Shown in pieces: positions 10,251 through 19,770 of a stretch of DNA of 64,000 bases; the stretch's first letter is position 1; every line of letters begins with the position of its first letter. The notes beneath the pieces are model-generated. The model made no database searches, had not been told where the DNA came from, and saw only the letters and a list, made by a program, of their open reading frames with translations. A program made the position numbers and the translations under genes. Source of the DNA: Desulfitibacter alkalitolerans DSM 16504 (lineage in GTDB: Bacteria > Bacillota > DSM-16504 > Desulfitibacterales > Desulfitibacteraceae); NCBI RefSeq assembly GCF_000620305.1, contig NZ_JHVU01000026.1:57067-121066 (forward strand), written 5' to 3'.

Positions 10251-10919
10251 TTATTTTTCAACTACTTTTCTATGTGATACCAGGTTGTCTCTTGCACCTA
10301 AAACGTGTTTTTTCATGGCTTCTTCAGCAGCATCAGGATCACTTGCTATAATGGCGTCTAGTATAGCCCTGTGCTCCTGGAGGGCTTTTGTCAGTCTTCC
10401 AGGGACCATTAATGAATCTCCTCTAGCTTTTCTGAGAAACTGATGAAAATTAGCTAAAACAAACCTCAGGGGCTTGCTCTTGGATGCCTGGAAAATAATG
10501 CTGTGAAAGCGGGCATCTAATTCCTGAACTTGATCCAATGCACCTCTTTGTGTATAAAACTCCATAAGCTCCAATGTCTTTTTAAGCTCTTCAAACTCCT
10601 CTTCTGTGATATTTACAACTGCCCAACGAGCTGCTAATCCTTCAAGTCTTTTACGAATAATATAAATATCATCAATATCCTTTTCTGTAATGCCCTGTAC
10701 GACAACCCTTCTATTTGGCAGCGGGGTAACTAAACCCTCTAATTCAAGCTGTTTGATAGCTTCTCTTATTGGTGTCCTGCTGACGCCCAGTTTCTCCGCC
10801 AGCTTGGATTCAACAAGGGTCTCTCCTGGACTATAAGTCCCGTCTAAAATGTCATCCAGCAATCGATTAAACACCATACCGCGCAGTGAGTTCTGGTCTC
10901 CCCCGCCAGTATATTCCAT
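10251..10919 (-). CDS. GntR-family regulator with FCD ligand domain
   Basis: The 222-residue protein is a FadR-subfamily repressor. It has an N-terminal GntR winged helix (LVESKLAEKLGVSRTPIREAIKQLELEGLV, about 37-66) and an all-helical FCD domain (about 85-210) with metal-ligand type residues in ELDARFHSIIFQ and the later EEHRAILDAI-like segment. It lies 29 bp downstream of the isocitrate dehydrogenase gene and probably shares its transcript. The likely role is control of this citrate-metabolism operon in response to an organic acid; the effector is inferred, not shown. Confidence 0.88.
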   Translation of the reverse strand: MEYTGGGDQNSLRGMVFNRLLDDILDGTYSPGETLVESKLAEKLGVSRTPIREAIKQLELEGLVTPLPNRRVVVQGITEKDIDDIYIIRKRLEGLAARWAVVNITEEEFEELKKTLELMEFYTQRGALDQVQELDARFHSIIFQASKSKPLRFVLANFHQFLRKARGDSLMVPGRLTKALQEHRAILDAIIASDPDAAEEAMKKHVLGARDNLVSHRKVVEK

Positions 10920-10948
10920 TCTACTAGCCTCCTTGGTTGATATAACCC

Positions 10949-11944
10949 TTATAGTTTTGCCATAATTGCTTCGGTAATCTCATTTGTTGAACTGCTGCCG
11001 CCAAGATCACATGTAATAAACTGTCCCTCCAATAAAACCTGATCTACAGCAGTTCTAATTCTTTGACTTATATCTTGATATTTTAAATAGTCCAACATCA
11101 TGCAGGCTGAAAGTAGAAGGGCTATAGGATTAGCCTTATTCATTCCGGCTATATCAGGAGCACTTCCGTGTACGGCTTCAAATACAGCAGCATCGTCACC
11201 AATATTGGCTCCAGGTACTAGTCCTAATCCTCCAACTAGCCCAGCTGCTAAATCAGATAGTATATCGCCATATAAGTTAGGCATCACGAGAATATCAAAG
11301 CTTTCTGGAAATTGTACCAACTGCATGCACATATTGTCAACTATTTTTTCTTCAAATTTTATTTGAGGATAATCCTGAGCGGCTTCCTTGCAGCACTCTA
11401 GAAATAACCCGTCTGTCAGCTTTAAAATATTGGCTTTATGCACAGCAGTTACTTTCCTTCTATTATACATTTTAGCATATTCAAATGCAAAGTGTGCTAT
11501 TCTTTTAGAGGCATCAGCAGAAATAATTTTTATTGCTTCTGCCCTACCCTCTTCAACCTGTCTCTCTATTCCTACGTAAAGGTCTTCAGTATTTTCTCTG
11601 ACAACAACAAGATCAACATTTTCAAATCTGGTCCTTACATTAGGTAAATTTTTGACCGGTCTTAGGTTTGCATAAAGGTTTAGTTCTTTTCGTAACGTTA
11701 CATTTACACTTTTAAAGCCCTTTCCTACAGGTGTGGTAATAGGGCCCTTTAAAGCAACCTTATTTCTTTTAATGGAATCCAGTACTGCAGCTGGCAAGGG
11801 GGTTCCTTCCCTTTCAATTACTTTTTCTCCTGCCTCTACTTTCTCCCATTCCAGGGGGGAGCCTGCAGCTGCCAATATCCTTAATGTAGCCTCCATTACC
11901 TCTGGCCCTATACCGTCCCCTGGTATAATAGTAACTTTTTGCAT
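10949..11944 (-). CDS. icd: NAD-dependent isocitrate dehydrogenase (isocitrate/isopropylmalate family)
   Basis: The enzyme oxidatively decarboxylates isocitrate to 2-oxoglutarate. Its 331 residues match the short, NAD-type members of the isocitrate/isopropylmalate dehydrogenase family. Visible motifs are IPGDGIGPEV, the substrate loop SVNVTLRKELNLYANLRPV, VVRENTEDLYVG, the lysine in VHKANILK, and the metal site NLYGDILSDLAAGLVGG. ENTEDLY and the adjacent aconitase favour isocitrate over isopropylmalate or homoisocitrate. It follows aconitase by 61 bp on the same strand, and together they supply 2-oxoglutarate for glutamate. Confidence 0.88.
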   Translation of the reverse strand: MQKVTIIPGDGIGPEVMEATLRILAAAGSPLEWEKVEAGEKVIEREGTPLPAAVLDSIKRNKVALKGPITTPVGKGFKSVNVTLRKELNLYANLRPVKNLPNVRTRFENVDLVVVRENTEDLYVGIERQVEEGRAEAIKIISADASKRIAHFAFEYAKMYNRRKVTAVHKANILKLTDGLFLECCKEAAQDYPQIKFEEKIVDNMCMQLVQFPESFDILVMPNLYGDILSDLAAGLVGGLGLVPGANIGDDAAVFEAVHGSAPDIAGMNKANPIALLLSACMMLDYLKYQDISQRIRTAVDQVLLEGQFITCDLGGSSSTNEITEAIMAKL

Positions 11945-12005
11945 GTCATCACCCTATTCTTTTATTTGTATTTAATTACCTCTACTTATGCTTGTACTTA
12001 GGCTG

Positions 12006-13931
12006 CTAGTTACTCCTGGTAGTAAAATTCAACAGTCCACCTGCCAGCAAAATCTCCTTCTGTCTAGGTGTAATATCCAGTATTACAGAAATATTAAACC
12101 CTTTGGTTTCATTCACTAGTATGCCTTTTCCATTCATTACCAAGGATTGGACGTCCTGGGCATACAAAACATCATTTATGCTTATATCTTCCATGTCTTC
12201 TGGTCTCTCAAAGGTTAAAGGTAAAATGCCAAAGTTAATTAAATTGGCCTTGTGTATTCTTGCAAAGGATTTTGCTATGACTCCCTTTATCCCAAGGTAT
12301 AAAGGAGCTAGTGCAGCGTGCTCTCTGCTTGATCCCTGACCATAGTTGTCACCGCCTATAATAAAACCACCCTTGTTTTCCATTGCCCTCCTGGGAAAAT
12401 CCTCATCAACAGGGGCAAAGCAGTACTCAGCTAACTTTGGAATATTTGATCTAAAGGGGAGAAGCTTTGCATTAGAAGGCATAATATGGTCTGTGGTAAT
12501 ATTGTCGCCTACTATAAGCAGGACCTTGCCGTTTATATTTTTTCCTAGAGGTTTAGCCTTTGGCACAGGCTTGATATTAGGCCCCCTTACCACTTCCACA
12601 GTTGATGGGTCTTCTGGTGGCTTGATTATCATACTGTCATCTATGGTGAATCTTTCTGGGTAATCTATATTTACCATTTCTCCCAGGGTTCTTGGATCAG
12701 TTAAGTAACCTGTAATTGCTGCAGCAGCTGCCGTCTCTGGGCTAGCTAGATAAACTTTGGCAGTTTTTGTTCCACTTCTGCCTTCAAAATTTCTATTAAA
12801 GGTTCTTATTGAAACAGCATTATTTGCAGGTGCCTGCCCCATTCCAATGCATGGTCCACAGGTGCACTCTAGTATCCTGGCACCTGCACTAATAAGGTCT
12901 CCTAATGCTCCATTATCAGCCATCATTTGCAAAACCTGTTTGGAACCAGGAGAAATAACTAAACTAACCTCTGGATGCACTTTTTTGCCCTTAAGGATTG
13001 CAGCAACCCTCATTAAATCTGTATATGAAGAGTTGGTACAGCTTCCTATGGCAACCTGATCTACCTTGAGGTTTTTTATATTTGTTAAAGGAACTACAGC
13101 GTCTGGACTGTGCGGCTGGGCAACTAAAGGCTCTAGCTCAGAGAGATTAATATTTATAACTTCATGGTAGCTTGCATTTTCATCTGCCTGGAGGGAAACC
13201 CATTCCCCTTCTCTTCCCTGGGCTTTAAGAAACCTTAAGGTCTCTTCATCGCTGGGAAAAATAGAAGTAGTAGCACCCAACTCTGCGCCCATATTTGTAA
13301 TGGTAGCCCTTTCTGGAACTGAAAGATTTTTAACACCTTCTCCTGCGTATTCAAAAATCTTTCCTACCCCTCCCTTTACTCCAAGCTCCTTAAGGAGATG
13401 AAGGATAACGTCCTTGGCTGAAATCCAGGGCTTAAGCCTTCCTGTCAATTCAACTTTTACCACCTTGGGCATGGTCAAGTAATATGGGCCTCCAGCCATG
13501 GCTACTGCAACATCTAATCCCCCAGCACCCATGGCAAGCATACCCATGCCGCCAGCAGTAGGAGTGTGGCTGTCAGAACCCAGCAGGGTTTCCCCAGGAA
13601 CGGCAAATCTTTCTAAATTTACCTGATGGCAAATGCCATTTCCAGGTTTGGAAAAATACACCCCGTGCTTGGCTGCCACTGTTTCAATGTATTTGTGATC
13701 ATCTGCATTTTCAAAGCCTGTTTGTAAAGTATTATGGTCAATATATGCAACAGATCTTTTGGTTTTTACCCTGGAAATCTCCATGGCCTCCAGCTGTAAA
13801 TAAGCCATGGTTCCTGTTGAATCCTGAGTCAAGGTTTGATCTATTCTGAGGCCAATTTCTGTTCCTGTATTAATATTATTACCCTCAACTAAATGTGATT
13901 TAACAATCTTTTCAACAATGTTTAACGCCAT
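12006..13931 (-). CDS. acnA: Aconitate hydratase
   Basis: Aconitase interconverts citrate and isocitrate through cis-aconitate using a 4Fe-4S cluster. At 641 residues it is the shorter, mitochondrial-like type common in anaerobic bacteria. Domain order is three cluster domains followed by a swivel domain (about 470-640). Cluster ligands are seen in GSCTNSSYTDL and CTCGPCIGMGQAP; substrate residues are in LLGSDSHTPTAGG and GGDNYGQGSSREHAAL. It is the first gene of a probable acn-icd-gntR operon. No citrate synthase is adjacent; one lies 43 kb away at 57.4 kb. Confidence 0.93.
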   Translation of the reverse strand: MALNIVEKIVKSHLVEGNNINTGTEIGLRIDQTLTQDSTGTMAYLQLEAMEISRVKTKRSVAYIDHNTLQTGFENADDHKYIETVAAKHGVYFSKPGNGICHQVNLERFAVPGETLLGSDSHTPTAGGMGMLAMGAGGLDVAVAMAGGPYYLTMPKVVKVELTGRLKPWISAKDVILHLLKELGVKGGVGKIFEYAGEGVKNLSVPERATITNMGAELGATTSIFPSDEETLRFLKAQGREGEWVSLQADENASYHEVININLSELEPLVAQPHSPDAVVPLTNIKNLKVDQVAIGSCTNSSYTDLMRVAAILKGKKVHPEVSLVISPGSKQVLQMMADNGALGDLISAGARILECTCGPCIGMGQAPANNAVSIRTFNRNFEGRSGTKTAKVYLASPETAAAAAITGYLTDPRTLGEMVNIDYPERFTIDDSMIIKPPEDPSTVEVVRGPNIKPVPKAKPLGKNINGKVLLIVGDNITTDHIMPSNAKLLPFRSNIPKLAEYCFAPVDEDFPRRAMENKGGFIIGGDNYGQGSSREHAALAPLYLGIKGVIAKSFARIHKANLINFGILPLTFERPEDMEDISINDVLYAQDVQSLVMNGKGILVNETKGFNISVILDITPRQKEILLAGGLLNFTTRSN

Positions 13932-14048
13932 TTTTTAACTCCCCCATACTATTTAAATAATATGCAAGTATTTCTGCATACAATTATACATTGTTTTTAA
14001 GGATTAAGTCAACAAATGCTGGCAATAAGCTGGCAAAAGACATTGTTA

Positions 14049-14846
14049 TCAGCAACATCTTTCCTTAAATAAGCCTAACAGCTCACTTATTCTACGTATT
14101 TCACAGTCTGGTTTAACCCCTTGCATCCGGATACTGCCCTCATGATTTATCCATACGGAGGTTATGCCCACGCCATTGGCTCCAGCTATATCTCTTGCCA
14201 TACTATCACCTATCATAACTGCTTCCTGTGGAGATACCCCTAGCTTTGTTAGGGCCTCCATGAAGATTTTTGGTTTGGGCTTGCCAACCCCAACCTCTCC
14301 AGATACCACAATAACCTCAAAATACCTATCTAGATTGGCTTTAAAAACCTTTTCTCTTTGCAGGTCAGGGGCTCCATTGGTTATCATGGCTAATTTATAA
14401 TTCTTTTTTAACTCCTCCAGGGTTTTTTCCACCCCCGGAAAGGTATAAAACCTTTCCTTCCTTTCTTTTTTGTACCTTTCACCTAGTTTAACTGCCAGGG
14501 CAAAATTATTAATGCCAAGGTCTTTCAAAGCATTTAACCAGGCTTCTCTTCTATATACCGGGCCCCACTCATGTAAAGCAGCAAGCCTTGGATCCTCCCC
14601 CTGAAATTCCGCACACAGGGCTTCCGTAAAGCTTATTTGTATATCGTCACAGTAATCAAATAATTCATAGTCTGTCCATAGTTTCTTTCCATGAAGTAAA
14701 AGCGACTGAAATAGAGCCAGCAAATCCACCTGCTTCAGTTCAGATATATTTTCACATGCAGCATAAAATGCTTTCCTTGTTGCCTCTTCCTCTACTATTA
14801 AAGTGTTGTCTAAATCAAAAATAATGGCCTTCTTTTCTTTAAGCAC
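14049..14846 (-). CDS. HAD-superfamily hydrolase
   Basis: The 265-residue protein has all HAD motifs: DLDNTL near residue 11 with the nucleophilic aspartate, TNG near 140, a lysine in GKPKPKIF, and the acidic pair in MIGDSMARDIAGANGVG. A helical C1-type cap lies between motifs I and II, as in phosphoglycolate phosphatase or YjjG-like nucleotidases. The GTG start at 14846 has AGAGG close by and is the only reasonable choice. The substrate is unknown. The his operon lacks a histidinol-phosphatase, and a HAD enzyme could fill that step, but nothing here shows it. Confidence 0.85.
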   Translation of the reverse strand: MLKEKKAIIFDLDNTLIVEEEATRKAFYAACENISELKQVDLLALFQSLLLHGKKLWTDYELFDYCDDIQISFTEALCAEFQGEDPRLAALHEWGPVYRREAWLNALKDLGINNFALAVKLGERYKKERKERFYTFPGVEKTLEELKKNYKLAMITNGAPDLQREKVFKANLDRYFEVIVVSGEVGVGKPKPKIFMEALTKLGVSPQEAVMIGDSMARDIAGANGVGITSVWINHEGSIRMQGVKPDCEIRRISELLGLFKERCC

Positions 14847-14863
14847 AGCCTCTAGCAGCTCCT

Positions 14864-14953
14864 TTACAATTCCTTTATAAAACTTAGGTCATCATGGGCG
14901 TCTGGCGAGAAATTTGAATGCACATGCATATCTGCTATTAAATCCACAAGCAT
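14864..14953 (-). pseudogene. N-terminal fragment of a PHP-domain phosphatase (HisJ-like)
   Basis: This short frame starts at ATG 14953 behind AGAGGTGAAT and encodes 29 residues with the diagnostic PHP metal motif MHVHSNFSPDAHDDLSFI, then stops. Intact PHP phosphatases such as histidinol-phosphatase HisJ are about 250-280 residues, so nearly all of the domain is gone. It sits between the PhzF-like gene and the HAD gene, whose own frame begins 18 bp after the stop. I read it as a deletion remnant whose start and ribosome binding site survived. Confidence 0.65.
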
Positions 14954-14963
14954 ATTCACCTCT

Positions 14964-15752
14964 CTACGCGGTCAGCTCTCCTTTAAGCACTGTTACAGCC
15001 CTGCCCATTAATAGTACTCTCTCACCTTCTACACTAACCTTAACAACGCCAGTTCTCCTGGAAACCTGCAGCCCTGTTAATGGATTTTTGTCAAGCTTTT
15101 GCTTCCAAAAAGGCCCGAGACAGCAGTGGGCAGAACCAGTAACAGGATCTTCATTAATTCCTACACCTGGCGCAAAATACCTTGACACAAAATCATAACT
15201 TTCAAGCTTTGACTTGCTTGTAACAATAACACCTCTATATCCTAGTATCCTACCAAGTGAACTAAAATCTGGTGCTAAACCCCGAATAATATCCTCTGAC
15301 TCATATTCAAACAGGTAGTCCAAGCGGTTTCTGCCTATATATATGGGCTTAGCTCCAATTGCTTTCACAATCTCCTCAGGGGGGTCTGTTTCCTTCTCAG
15401 GTTCAGCAGGAAAGTTAAGCTCTATCCATTCCCCCTTTATTAAGGCAGTCAAAAGACCACTTTTGGTATAAAACCTGGCCTGCTGGTCTAAATTTAAGTA
15501 TCCATTTTCCCACAAGGCATGGGCACTAGCCAGGGTGGCATGGCCGCATAAATCAACTTCTGCTGCAGGGGTAAACCAGCGCAAATTATATCCGTCTTTT
15601 TCTGGATATAAAAAAGCAGTTTCTGATAGATTCATCTCCTGGGCAACTGCCTGCATCCATTCTTCATCCATTATTTCATTTAAAATGCATACAGCAGCAG
15701 GATTTCCTTTAAAAGGCTCTTGGGTAAAAGCATCTACCTGATATATTTTCAT
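14964..15752 (-). CDS. PhzF-family isomerase/epimerase
   Basis: The 262-residue protein belongs to the PhzF/DapF-fold family, which has two similar lobes. Seen are the N-terminal VDAFTQEPFKGNPAAVCIL, the general-base glutamate in NLSETAFLYP (about residue 45), FTPAAEVDLCGHATLASAH, and the C-terminal GVGINEDPVTGSAHCCLGPFW. Members isomerise small carboxylated metabolites such as DHHA in phenazine synthesis, but most, including this one, have no known substrate. There are no phenazine genes nearby. Confidence 0.88.
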   Translation of the reverse strand: MKIYQVDAFTQEPFKGNPAAVCILNEIMDEEWMQAVAQEMNLSETAFLYPEKDGYNLRWFTPAAEVDLCGHATLASAHALWENGYLNLDQQARFYTKSGLLTALIKGEWIELNFPAEPEKETDPPEEIVKAIGAKPIYIGRNRLDYLFEYESEDIIRGLAPDFSSLGRILGYRGVIVTSKSKLESYDFVSRYFAPGVGINEDPVTGSAHCCLGPFWKQKLDKNPLTGLQVSRRTGVVKVSVEGERVLLMGRAVTVLKGELTA

Positions 15753-15961
15753 TAGGGTTCTCTCCCTTCTTATATTACAAATGAAAGCATTCTAAGAACT
15801 TCAAAATAATCATGGGATTCAAATATTATATTATGTGGTGTAACCTGCTCAGATCCAGGATAAAAGGAAGCCTTATAGACTTTGCTTGGTTCAACTATGC
15901 CAACAAGTTGGCACAAGTTTCACTGAATGTGCTTCAAATGGAACCAAAGCTCCACCTAAAG

Positions 15962-16759
15962 CTAGGAGTTCTTTTTATATATTGCCACGTCAGGATCTGT
16001 TAGATACTCCCAGCTGCCCTTTACACCAGCATACATTGCTCCTAATTCCAAGTGAAGCATGGCAATCCCACAATCAAGCCTCCTTGAAATACCCCTGGTA
16101 TCCCTGGGTGTATCTATAGACACCTTTATATAGCTATCCCCTACAGAGAATCTCCAGGGCTGCCTGTTTACTGCAGATGGAGCTAACCTGGCAGCCTCTA
16201 AAGCCGTCTTTTTCCAACCTTCTAGGCTATAAGATGCTTGTTCTAGTAATAGGTTGCTTAAATCCTTTCTTTTTTTGCTTGAAACCATGCTGGACATTAA
16301 TTTCTCCTGGATAGAGTATTCTTGCTTTACATAGCCAATTGGTGAAACAGCCAACACCCTTTCGTTACTCTCTAAATAAATCTGATTAGCTACTGCCTCT
16401 GGTTTAAAAAAACCTCCCACCCAACATGTTGCTAAATTCAAGGCAGTTGCTTCTAGAATTACTCCTTCCCCAAGGTAACCCACCTTTTCCTGTACATTTG
16501 GGTCATTCATATTACCCACAAAAGCAACATAGGCAGGTGCACCAGTAATCTTTCCATAAGAGCCTACAATACCCTTAAACACCTCATGAGGGTTTTGACT
16601 TACAACAACAGCTTGTACTCCTGAAATACTGCTGCTTAAAGCTGCACAAACCTTTTCTAATTGAGCCAGGGAATCATGGGAGATATTATCACTTAAAAAA
16701 TTTCTTCTGGATTTTCTTGTAAATATCGCCTTATACCATTTTTGGACAGGTAATATCAA
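15962..16759 (-). CDS. Nitroreductase-family protein
   Basis: The 265-residue protein resembles flavin-dependent nitroreductases of the two-lobed TM1586 type. The FMN-phosphate motif RKSRRNF lies near residue 16, and a second half contains AARLAPSAVNRQPWRFSV, the hallmark flavin and substrate segment. Members use NAD(P)H to reduce nitro groups or quinones; the natural substrate is unknown. It ends 209 bp before the PhzF-like gene and follows hisS on the same strand. Confidence 0.8.
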   Translation of the reverse strand: MILPVQKWYKAIFTRKSRRNFLSDNISHDSLAQLEKVCAALSSSISGVQAVVVSQNPHEVFKGIVGSYGKITGAPAYVAFVGNMNDPNVQEKVGYLGEGVILEATALNLATCWVGGFFKPEAVANQIYLESNERVLAVSPIGYVKQEYSIQEKLMSSMVSSKKRKDLSNLLLEQASYSLEGWKKTALEAARLAPSAVNRQPWRFSVGDSYIKVSIDTPRDTRGISRRLDCGIAMLHLELGAMYAGVKGSWEYLTDPDVAIYKKNS

Positions 16760-16817
16760 ATTTACTTTCCTCCTCTATAATCTTTAATTTTCCTTGAGAT
16801 GAATTTTGGTACTACTA

Positions 16818-18128
16818 TTATTTAATCTTGGCAATTATTTCTGAAATAGTAAGGGTATCCTGTTCCCCACTCTTCATGTCTTTAAATGTCAGCAGATTAC
16901 TTTTAACTTCATCACTACCTATAAGAATTACATAAGGTATACCAAGCTTGTTGGCATAGTTTAGCTTCTTGGCAGTTTTGGTGTCTTCAACATATACTTC
17001 TGAAATAATGCCGTTATCTCTCAATTCATTAGCTGCCTTGATGCAGTATTCAAAATCCTCATTAATTGGGATAACCAAAACCTTTGATAGGGTTGCGGCC
17101 TCAGGCTGGATTATGTTGGCTTCTCTTAACTGATAAAAAAGCCTCGTTAACCCAATGGATATGCCAACACCAGGGAGCTTTTGGGTTGTATAGTATTCAG
17201 CAAGATTGTCATACCTGCCCCCTGAGCAGACGCTTCCTATTTCTGGGTAGTCATTTAGTATGGTTTCATATACTGTGCCAGTATAGTAATCCAGCCCACG
17301 CGCTATTCTCAAGTCAATTGCATAGTTTTTTTCAGGCACATTAAATGCTTTTATGTACCGGACAACCTGAGCAAGCTCTTCCAATCCTTCTTTAAATATG
17401 TTATTGGAAATGTTTAAAGTTCTTAAAGCCTCAATAATCTGTGAGTTGCTTCCCCTGATTCTAATAAACTCTAGAAGCCGTTGAATGGAAGCCTCACTTA
17501 ATCCAAGGTCTTTAAGCTCTTTAATTACTGAATCTTGTCCAATTTTTTCCAGCTTATCTATTATTCTTAAAACTTCTGCTTTATCCTTAATGGCAAGTTC
17601 ATCAAAATAACCATTAAGAACCTTCCTGTTGTTGATCCTAATTGTAAAGGAATCAAAACCAAGATCTTTAAAGGTTGAATAAATTACACTTGGTATTTCC
17701 GCATCGTTGAAAATACTCAGTCTGCCATTACCAACAATATCTATATCGCACTGATAGAATTCTCGAAATCTCCCCTTCTGGTTTCTTTCACCTCTGTACA
17801 CCTTGCCAATATGGTATCTGCGAAAGGGAAAGGTCAAGGAAGAAAAATACTGGGCCACATAGCGTGCCAGGGGAACCGTAAGGTCAAATCTTAATGAAAG
17901 GTCCGTATCCCCCTTCATGAAACGATAGATTTGTTTTTCTGTTTCTCCCCCACCCTTGGCCAAAAGAATTTCGGACTTTTCTATTACAGGTGTGTCAATG
18001 GGAATATAGCCATACTTCTCAAAATTAGCTCTAATTTTATCCAGCATTTTATTGAATAGGATTTGATCTCCTGGCAAAAGCTCCATGAAGCCTGGCAATA
18101 TTGATGGCTTAACTATAGAGTTACTCAT
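16818..18128 (-). CDS. hisS: Histidyl-tRNA synthetase
   Basis: HisRS charges tRNA-His. The 436-residue class II enzyme shows motif 2 (RYHIGKVYRGERNQKGRFREFYQ split around the loop), the histidine-A motif LDYYTGTVYE, motif 3 with GGRYDNL and GVGISIGLTRL, and a C-terminal anticodon-binding domain (about 345-435). This distinguishes it from HisZ at 6.5 kb. The 171-bp upstream region is too short for a T-box leader and I see none. It stands apart from the his operon. Confidence 0.95.
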   Translation of the reverse strand: MSNSIVKPSILPGFMELLPGDQILFNKMLDKIRANFEKYGYIPIDTPVIEKSEILLAKGGGETEKQIYRFMKGDTDLSLRFDLTVPLARYVAQYFSSLTFPFRRYHIGKVYRGERNQKGRFREFYQCDIDIVGNGRLSIFNDAEIPSVIYSTFKDLGFDSFTIRINNRKVLNGYFDELAIKDKAEVLRIIDKLEKIGQDSVIKELKDLGLSEASIQRLLEFIRIRGSNSQIIEALRTLNISNNIFKEGLEELAQVVRYIKAFNVPEKNYAIDLRIARGLDYYTGTVYETILNDYPEIGSVCSGGRYDNLAEYYTTQKLPGVGISIGLTRLFYQLREANIIQPEAATLSKVLVIPINEDFEYCIKAANELRDNGIISEVYVEDTKTAKKLNYANKLGIPYVILIGSDEVKSNLLTFKDMKSGEQDTLTISEIIAKIK

Positions 18129-18299
18129 TGCTTTCCCTCCATCTTTATTAAATACTATTTTGTATTGATTTTATGAAAAACAGCATATACCCATGGGTTA
18201 TTAATGATTTTAAAAGGTTATTTCTTATTTTCTCTAACAGTTTAATGCAAACTTAGATTTTTGTCCAGAATTAGCCATAAATATGGAGGTAATGGTCAC

Positions 18300-19082
18300 T
18301 TAATCTATTTTTTTGGGAATTAGATTTTCACAGGGCACGCCTGTCTGACATTTGCCACACCCATATCTAGGTTTATAGCGAGGCAGTATAATTTCATCTA
18401 TATATTTTGAACATAAATCGTGGTCTTTGCCGTCCTTTGAAATTGCCAAAGCCGGACACCTTTTTATGCAGGCACCACAAAAATTGCAGTACTCGTATAT
18501 ATCCTTATACTGTCTTTGAGTATATGGATATTCAACAGTTGTAACAACACTGCCTAACCTTCCGGCACAGCCCATTTCCGTTATAAAGGATTTGCCGAGA
18601 TTAAAGGTTCCTAACCCTGCAATGAATGCAACATGCCTTTCTGACCAGCTGCTTCTTTTATTTAATACGGTAAAGCGTGGATCCAAAGCCGGGTATATGG
18701 CTTTGCCACCCATGGTTTCCAATTCTCTTACTAAATAGCTGGCCAGAGCATTGTTTAGTGCCTGGCCCTCAATCCTTCCATAGAGCCACTCAGTGGATGG
18801 GAGTTCCCTTGAGACCCTGTTGGATTTTCTAACACCATGGCTAAAGGGAAGAAAGTATGATATTACTGTCCGAGCTCCTGGCAGCCACTGCTCAGGTTCA
18901 ATATGATGCAGACCAATAATGTCTTCTTCCTTTAATTTCTCAAAAAGCTCATCCCTGGGATTGGCAAAGCCAAATAGTGGTCCCTCAAATATCTGCAGTT
19001 TGTCTAATTCTTCTATATAGTTCATAGGATTATTAAGGATAAAATCAACGGCCTTTGTAATGATATTTTCTGCCCTTTGCAT
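18300..19082 (-). CDS. 4Fe-4S protein related to epoxyqueuosine reductase
   Basis: This 260-residue cytoplasmic protein has an N-terminal QueG-like region and a C-terminal ferredoxin segment with CNFCGACIKRCPALAI (about residue 200) and a later CGKCQTGVPCE. The arrangement resembles the epoxyqueuosine reductase family, but it is shorter than QueG (about 350-380) and lacks its HEAT-repeat tail. It is therefore more likely one of the QueG-like iron-sulfur proteins of unknown function common in anaerobes. It is divergent from the lipoprotein gene. Confidence 0.75.
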   Translation of the reverse strand: MQRAENIITKAVDFILNNPMNYIEELDKLQIFEGPLFGFANPRDELFEKLKEEDIIGLHHIEPEQWLPGARTVISYFLPFSHGVRKSNRVSRELPSTEWLYGRIEGQALNNALASYLVRELETMGGKAIYPALDPRFTVLNKRSSWSERHVAFIAGLGTFNLGKSFITEMGCAGRLGSVVTTVEYPYTQRQYKDIYEYCNFCGACIKRCPALAISKDGKDHDLCSKYIDEIILPRYKPRYGCGKCQTGVPCENLIPKKID

Positions 19083-19191
19083 AATGGTATTCCCCCTTAT
19101 GGATTAGTTTTAATAATTTATGGAACCTACAGGCTTTTTTCCTCGTCTAATAAACATAAGTAACAAACAAGAATTAGAGGAGATGATGAGA

Positions 19192-19554
19192 ATGAAAAAC
19201 AAGATTGTTGCCTTGGTTATATTAGTAATTCTACCTTTAATAGTTATTTCCTGTTCTTCAAAACCAGAAAAGGACCCTGACATTACAGGTATAATTTACT
19301 CAATAACTGAACAATCAATTTTAGTGGTGGAGGGTATTGTTGATTTGAATACCAGCTATGATGAATGGTTTGAGCAGGGCAAGCTGGCAATTAGTTTTAC
19401 CGTCAATGATAAAACTATAATCAAGCAGGGGAAACAAAAATTAACCTTTGATGATCTGGAAGAGGGGCAAATGGTCAAGGTATGGTCTACCGGTCCACTG
19501 GCAGAGTCATACCCAATGCAGGGCACTGCAAGGGAAATCTTTATACTTGACTGA
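19192..19554 (+). CDS. Small lipoprotein, DUF3221-like
   Basis: The protein of about 120 residues starts MKNKIVALVILVILPL with a lipobox ending VISC, so it should be lipidated and held on the outer face of the membrane. The mature part (ITGIIYSITEQSILVVEG, later LEEGQMVKVWSTGPLAESYP) matches the OB-like DUF3221 pattern seen in Firmicute lipoproteins; function unknown. The frame is open from 19120, but AGAGGAG at 19176-19182 places the start at the ATG at 19192 (or 19183). A terminator follows. Confidence 0.78.
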   Translation: MKNKIVALVILVILPLIVISCSSKPEKDPDITGIIYSITEQSILVVEGIVDLNTSYDEWFEQGKLAISFTVNDKTIIKQGKQKLTFDDLEEGQMVKVWSTGPLAESYPMQGTAREIFILD

Positions 19555-19565
19555 GGAAATACAAC

Positions 19566-19599
19566 AACTGACCTTCACACACAGCTAGGTCAGTTTTTA
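19566..19599 (+). terminator. Intrinsic terminator of the lipoprotein gene
   Basis: A perfect 9-bp stem AACTGACCT (19566-19574) / AGGTCAGTT (19587-19595) is followed by TTT. The left arm and loop (AACTGACCTTCACAC) are repeated in the terminator at 22372. Confidence 0.8.
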
Positions 19600-19770
19600 T
19601 GTATTTATTGGAGTTTAACTAATTCTTCTGAGAATAACTATTCTTCACTTAATTTACTTAATTTTTCTCGTCTATAACATTAATATATGGTATAAGTATT
19701 AGTACAGTTAGATATTGTTTGTTTAATTATATGCCTTAGACATGTTTTTTTGGGGAAAGGAGGTGCTAAC

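Noticed and set aside
15790..15960. Open minus-strand frame with SKVYKASFYPGSEQVTPHN
   Set aside because: It might be another gene remnant, but I recognise no family and the frame lacks a start, so it is not listed.
18129..18299. T-box leader of hisS
   Set aside because: The region is only 171 bp and lacks a T-box sequence and terminator.
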